This document shows, piece after piece, positions 34,568 to 37,898 of a stretch of 37,898 nt of DNA. Numbering within the stretch: the stretch's first letter is position 1; the number at the start of each line of letters is the position of its first letter. Location of the stretch: positions 1 to 37,898 of the forward strand of contig JADLEA010000207.1 in the NCBI GenBank assembly GCA_020846365.1, given 5' to 3'. The notes under the pieces were generated by a model. It made no database searches. It worked only from the letters and a program-made list of their open reading frames with translations, and was not told the DNA's origin. Both the position numbers and the translations under genes were made by a program. The stretch comes from Bacteroidota bacterium (lineage in GTDB: Bacteria > Bacteroidota > Ignavibacteria > UBA10030 > UBA6906).

Positions 34568-37500
34568 ATGAACCGCCACATTTCTCTATCGGTAACGATC
34601 CTTCTGGCGCTCCTGCTCATCAGTTGCGGTGGGCCGGACAGCACGCTGCTTCGCGTCACGACAACTCTTCCCGCCGGCATTCTGGAGCGGGATGCCGTGC
34701 TCCCTGTTGCGTTTTCCATGGGGGTCGTTCCCATGGACTCCGTCAACCAGTGGACCTCGACGCCATACATCCTGTTCTCGCCCGATATTCCGGGCAAGTT
34801 CGTATGGGAAGACACCACGCGCCTTGTGTTCAGCCCTGACGGCCAGCTTCCCGGCGACGGCCGGTTCACAGCCCGGCTGAACACCGCGCTGCTCACCCAA
34901 CTTGCCGGCGCCGCGGGTTTCGACGGACCGGAGGAATTCTCGTTTTCGACCGAGAGCTTCAGGATGAAGAACGCCGAGTTCTTCTACGACCGCATCGGCG
35001 AGCGGCGGGAAATTGGAATCCGCGCGAATCTCGAATTCACCTATGCCGTGAATGCACAGGATATTCCGTCGACCATACGCGTCACGATCGACAATGAGCC
35101 ACGGCAAATCTCCGGCGTGGTGACAACCGGGCAGAGCACCGTCATTGCGCTTGACATCGGCACCGTGACACAGCTCGACCGTGAGCGCACCATCGCGGTG
35201 ACGTTCGCAGAGACCCTGGTTTCCCCGGAAACGCAGACGCACATCAGCATGACCGAGCCGTTTGTCTACCGCATGGCCCCCCTTGGAGAGCTCAAGATCC
35301 TGGGACACGAATTCGGTTCTGACGGGACGAACGGCTGGATCAAGATCAGGACGTCGCAAGAAGTGGATGCCGACGTCGCTCGCGCCGCTGTGACGCTCGA
35401 TCCGGCCCGGACGTTCACGGTGCGCAACGACGGGGACGGCTTCACGCTCCTGGGCGCTTTCGAACCGGGTGCGACCTTCCGCCTCAACGTCAAGAGCGGC
35501 ATGGTGAGCGTGCTCGGCGGGAAGACGCAGCATGCATACGAGGCGGACATCCTGATGGGGAATGTCGCCCCGACCTTCGGTTTCGCGTCCGCAAGCGGCA
35601 TGTATATGATGCTCGGCGGCGAGAAGAGCATCGACATCAAAACCGTAAACCTCTCCCGTCTTGCGGTGCGGGTGAGCCAGATCTTTCAGAACAATCTCGT
35701 CTTCTTTCTGGAAAGCGGCAGATATTACGACTATTCCTACTATGACTACGAGGAAGAGGAGAGCCCCAGGTCCTGGATCAAGAAATACCGGTTCTACGTG
35801 GGGAACTACGGCAGGCAGCTTTCGTACGATACTCTCACGATTGCCAGCTCACCCAACCGCGAGGTGACGACTCCGTTCAGCCTGTCGCCGTTCCTCAACA
35901 CGGGCTACAAAGGTTTCTACCTTGTGGAAATCGCCAATCCCGAAGAGGCGTGGCGATCCACGGCCAAGCTCATTTCCATCTCCGATATCGGCTTGATCGT
36001 CAAAGCGAGCAGGGATGCCGTGCTGGTCTTTGCCACGAATCTGCAAACCACGCTGCCCATGCAGGACGTCAGCATTTCCCTGATATCGACGAACAACCAG
36101 GTGATTGCGACAGGGAAGACGGACGGAGGAGGCGTCGCACAGTTCACCGGCCTGGCAGACAAGTTGCAGGAATTCCCGATGAAGCTGATCACGGCGGAGG
36201 CCGAGAATGATTTCAACTTCATCAACCTTGATGACTACCGGGTCGAAACCTCCCGGTTCGACGTGGCAGGAAGGCGGGATGTGGGCGGACCATACGATGC
36301 CCTGCTGTACGGCGACCGCACGATCTACCGCCCGGGGGAACGTATCATGGTTTCGGGAGTCGTTAGAAATATCTCGCAGCCCGTTCCTGCGGCGATGCCG
36401 GTGCATCTGAAGCTGTTCAGCCCCCGGGGATCCCTCCTGCAGGAAACCCAGCACGTTCTGAATCAGGAGGGATCGTTTGAGACATCCACACCCACGGCCA
36501 CCTCGTCGGCAACCGGAGACTACCGCTACGACCTCTACACGGGGAGCGGCATGTTTCTTACCACCTACAAGGTAAGCGTGGAAGACTTCGTCCCGGATCG
36601 CCTCCGGGTGAACCTGACGCCTTCCACGGAGACAGCCGCACTGGGCGAAACGATCAGTTACACCATCCAGGCAACCAACTTCTTCGGTCCACCGGCTGCT
36701 GACCGCAATTGGGAGTTCGAAGGCGTGTTCACGGTGCTCCCCTACACATCGAAACGGTACCCGGAATTCCGTTTCTGGGACGATGCTGCGCGCAACGCCG
36801 TGGGGGATCCGTTCGTAGAAACGGGTCGAACGGATGCGCAGGGGAATGCCGAGGTAGATTTCCCCATTCCAACGGGGCTCACCACTACCGGCATCCTCCG
36901 GGCGCGTGGGCGCGTCGGGGTGTTCGACGAATCCGGCCGTCCGGTGTACCGGATCGCTCAAACGCTCGTGTATCCAAAGCCGTACCTTATCGGCATCCGG
37001 AATCTCGGCCCGTACTACATGGCGCCAAACACTCCGCAGAAGGTGCAGATTGTGGCGGTGGATATCCAGGACCGGCCTCTCCGCGGGTTCACCGCGCGGG
37101 TCGAGCTCGTGCGGTTTGAATGGCATTCCATTCTCCGCCAGCATCCGCAGACCAAGACGCTCCGGTATGTCTCCGAACGCCGGGAGATACAGGTGCGTTC
37201 GGACAGGATCACGCTGGGGGACGGCCCCTTCGAGTATTCCTACGCCGTTCCTCGCTCCGGCGACTATGCACTCAGGGTAAGCAAGGACGGGGATGCCGGG
37301 TACAACCAGATCCAGTTCTACTCATACAGCTGGGGAACGTCGGACATCACCTCCTTCGAAGTGGATCCGGAAGCCAGGGTGGACATCGTCGTGGACAAGA
37401 GCGTCTACGCTCCGGGCGACAAGGCGCGGATTCTCTTCCAGACGCCGTTCAGCGGGCGGATGCTTGTGACGGTGGAACGCAACCGGGTTTTCAGCCATCG

Positions 37501-37898
37501 CTATCTGGATGTCGTCAACAACGCTGCCTCCATGGATCTGGACATCGAGGAGCAGCACCTCCCGACGGTGTACATTTCTGCCGTGTTGTTCCGCAAGATC
37601 ACCGACCTGTCCATCCCGCTTCTTGCGGGCCACGGGTTTGCGCCTCTCATGGTGGAGAAGAAGACCAACAAACTCGATGTGCAGATCAGGGCGCCCGAAA
37701 AGATCCGGCCGAAGACGAAGCAGTCCGTGACAGTGGCAATCGCGGGGGAGAGTGGAGTGACCTTCACGCTGGCGGCCGTGGATGAAGGGATCTGCCAGGT
37801 GAAGAACTACAAGACTCCCGATCCCTACGGCTTCTTCTACGCCAGAAAAGCGCTCGAGACGGAGACCTTCGACTTCTTCAAGCATCTCCTGCCGGAAC
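34568..37898 (+). CDS. alpha-2-macroglobulin family lipoprotein (partial, runs off window)
   Basis: MNRHISLSVTILLALLLISCGGPDS (lipobox LISC); open from 34568 to the window end as spot-read in frame; DRTIYRPGERIMVSGVVRN (MG2-like), DKSVYAPGDKARILFQTPFSGRMLVTVERNRV, LAAVDEGICQVKNYKTPDPYGFFYARKALETETFDFFKHLLPE. Not in the ORF track because it has no stop in the window. Confidence 0.93.
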   Translation, partial: MNRHISLSVTILLALLLISCGGPDSTLLRVTTTLPAGILERDAVLPVAFSMGVVPMDSVNQWTSTPYILFSPDIPGKFVWEDTTRLVFSPDGQLPGDGRFTARLNTALLTQLAGAAGFDGPEEFSFSTESFRMKNAEFFYDRIGERREIGIRANLEFTYAVNAQDIPSTIRVTIDNEPRQISGVVTTGQSTVIALDIGTVTQLDRERTIAVTFAETLVSPETQTHISMTEPFVYRMAPLGELKILGHEFGSDGTNGWIKIRTSQEVDADVARAAVTLDPARTFTVRNDGDGFTLLGAFEPGATFRLNVKSGMVSVLGGKTQHAYEADILMGNVAPTFGFASASGMYMMLGGEKSIDIKTVNLSRLAVRVSQIFQNNLVFFLESGRYYDYSYYDYEEEESPRSWIKKYRFYVGNYGRQLSYDTLTIASSPNREVTTPFSLSPFLNTGYKGFYLVEIANPEEAWRSTAKLISISDIGLIVKASRDAVLVFATNLQTTLPMQDVSISLISTNNQVIATGKTDGGGVAQFTGLADKLQEFPMKLITAEAENDFNFINLDDYRVETSRFDVAGRRDVGGPYDALLYGDRTIYRPGERIMVSGVVRNISQPVPAAMPVHLKLFSPRGSLLQETQHVLNQEGSFETSTPTATSSATGDYRYDLYTGSGMFLTTYKVSVEDFVPDRLRVNLTPSTETAALGETISYTIQATNFFGPPAADRNWEFEGVFTVLPYTSKRYPEFRFWDDAARNAVGDPFVETGRTDAQGNAEVDFPIPTGLTTTGILRARGRVGVFDESGRPVYRIAQTLVYPKPYLIGIRNLGPYYMAPNTPQKVQIVAVDIQDRPLRGFTARVELVRFEWHSILRQHPQTKTLRYVSERREIQVRSDRITLGDGPFEYSYAVPRSGDYALRVSKDGDAGYNQIQFYSYSWGTSDITSFEVDPEARVDIVVDKSVYAPGDKARILFQTPFSGRMLVTVERNRVFSHRYLDVVNNAASMDLDIEEQHLPTVYISAVLFRKITDLSIPLLAGHGFAPLMVEKKTNKLDVQIRAPEKIRPKTKQSVTVAIAGESGVTFTLAAVDEGICQVKNYKTPDPYGFFYARKALETETFDFFKHLLPE

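Noticed and set aside
35849-37144. Long - strand ORF (431 aa) at right edge
   Set aside because: Antisense to the A2M frame, which has a continuous conserved translation.
1-37898. CRISPR arrays, tRNAs, IS elements, prophage genes
   Set aside because: No periodic repeats, no tRNA-like cloverleaf noticed, no transposase/integrase motifs in any plausible ORF.

Overview
This is a gene-dense, GC-rich bacterial chromosomal window with no tRNA, rRNA, CRISPR array or mobile element that I can support. Four blocks, left to right. (1) About 1-14530: a flagellar/chemotaxis block on the + strand: 3' end of a histidine kinase, an uncharacterised AMIN-like membrane protein, flgF, flgG, flgA, flgH, flgI, flgJ (with an SLT lytic transglycosylase domain), flgN-like, flgK, flgL, motA/motB set 1, fliW, csrA, motA/motB set 2, and a response regulator with a degenerate HD-GYP-like domain. 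(2) About 14527-24440: an Nfn/Sud-type ferredoxin:NAD(P) oxidoreductase pair on the - strand, argD on the - strand, and a divergent argC-argJ-argB-argR-argG-argH operon. The divergence point is a 44-bp near-perfect palindrome carrying two ARG-box-like half sites and two superimposed face-to-face promoters. (3) About 24440-31183: terminator, udk, PPK2, a lipoprotein zinc metalloprotease, an EamA transporter with an unusual leader, a stand-alone receiver, and a class V aminotransferase. (4) About 31249-37898: an apparent operon of a papain-like C1 peptidase without a signal peptide, pbpC, and the 5' part of a lipoprotein alpha-2-macroglobulin that runs off the window. Flagella, FliW/CsrA and TTG/TATATT-type promoters in this context fit a motile FCB-group lineage such as Ignavibacteria, but taxonomy is inference only. 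The best candidates for new biology are the symmetric argD/argC promoter-operator, the peptidase-PbpC-A2M operon, the FlgL insert, the two-stator arrangement around fliW-csrA, and the uORF/alternative-hairpin leader of the EamA gene.
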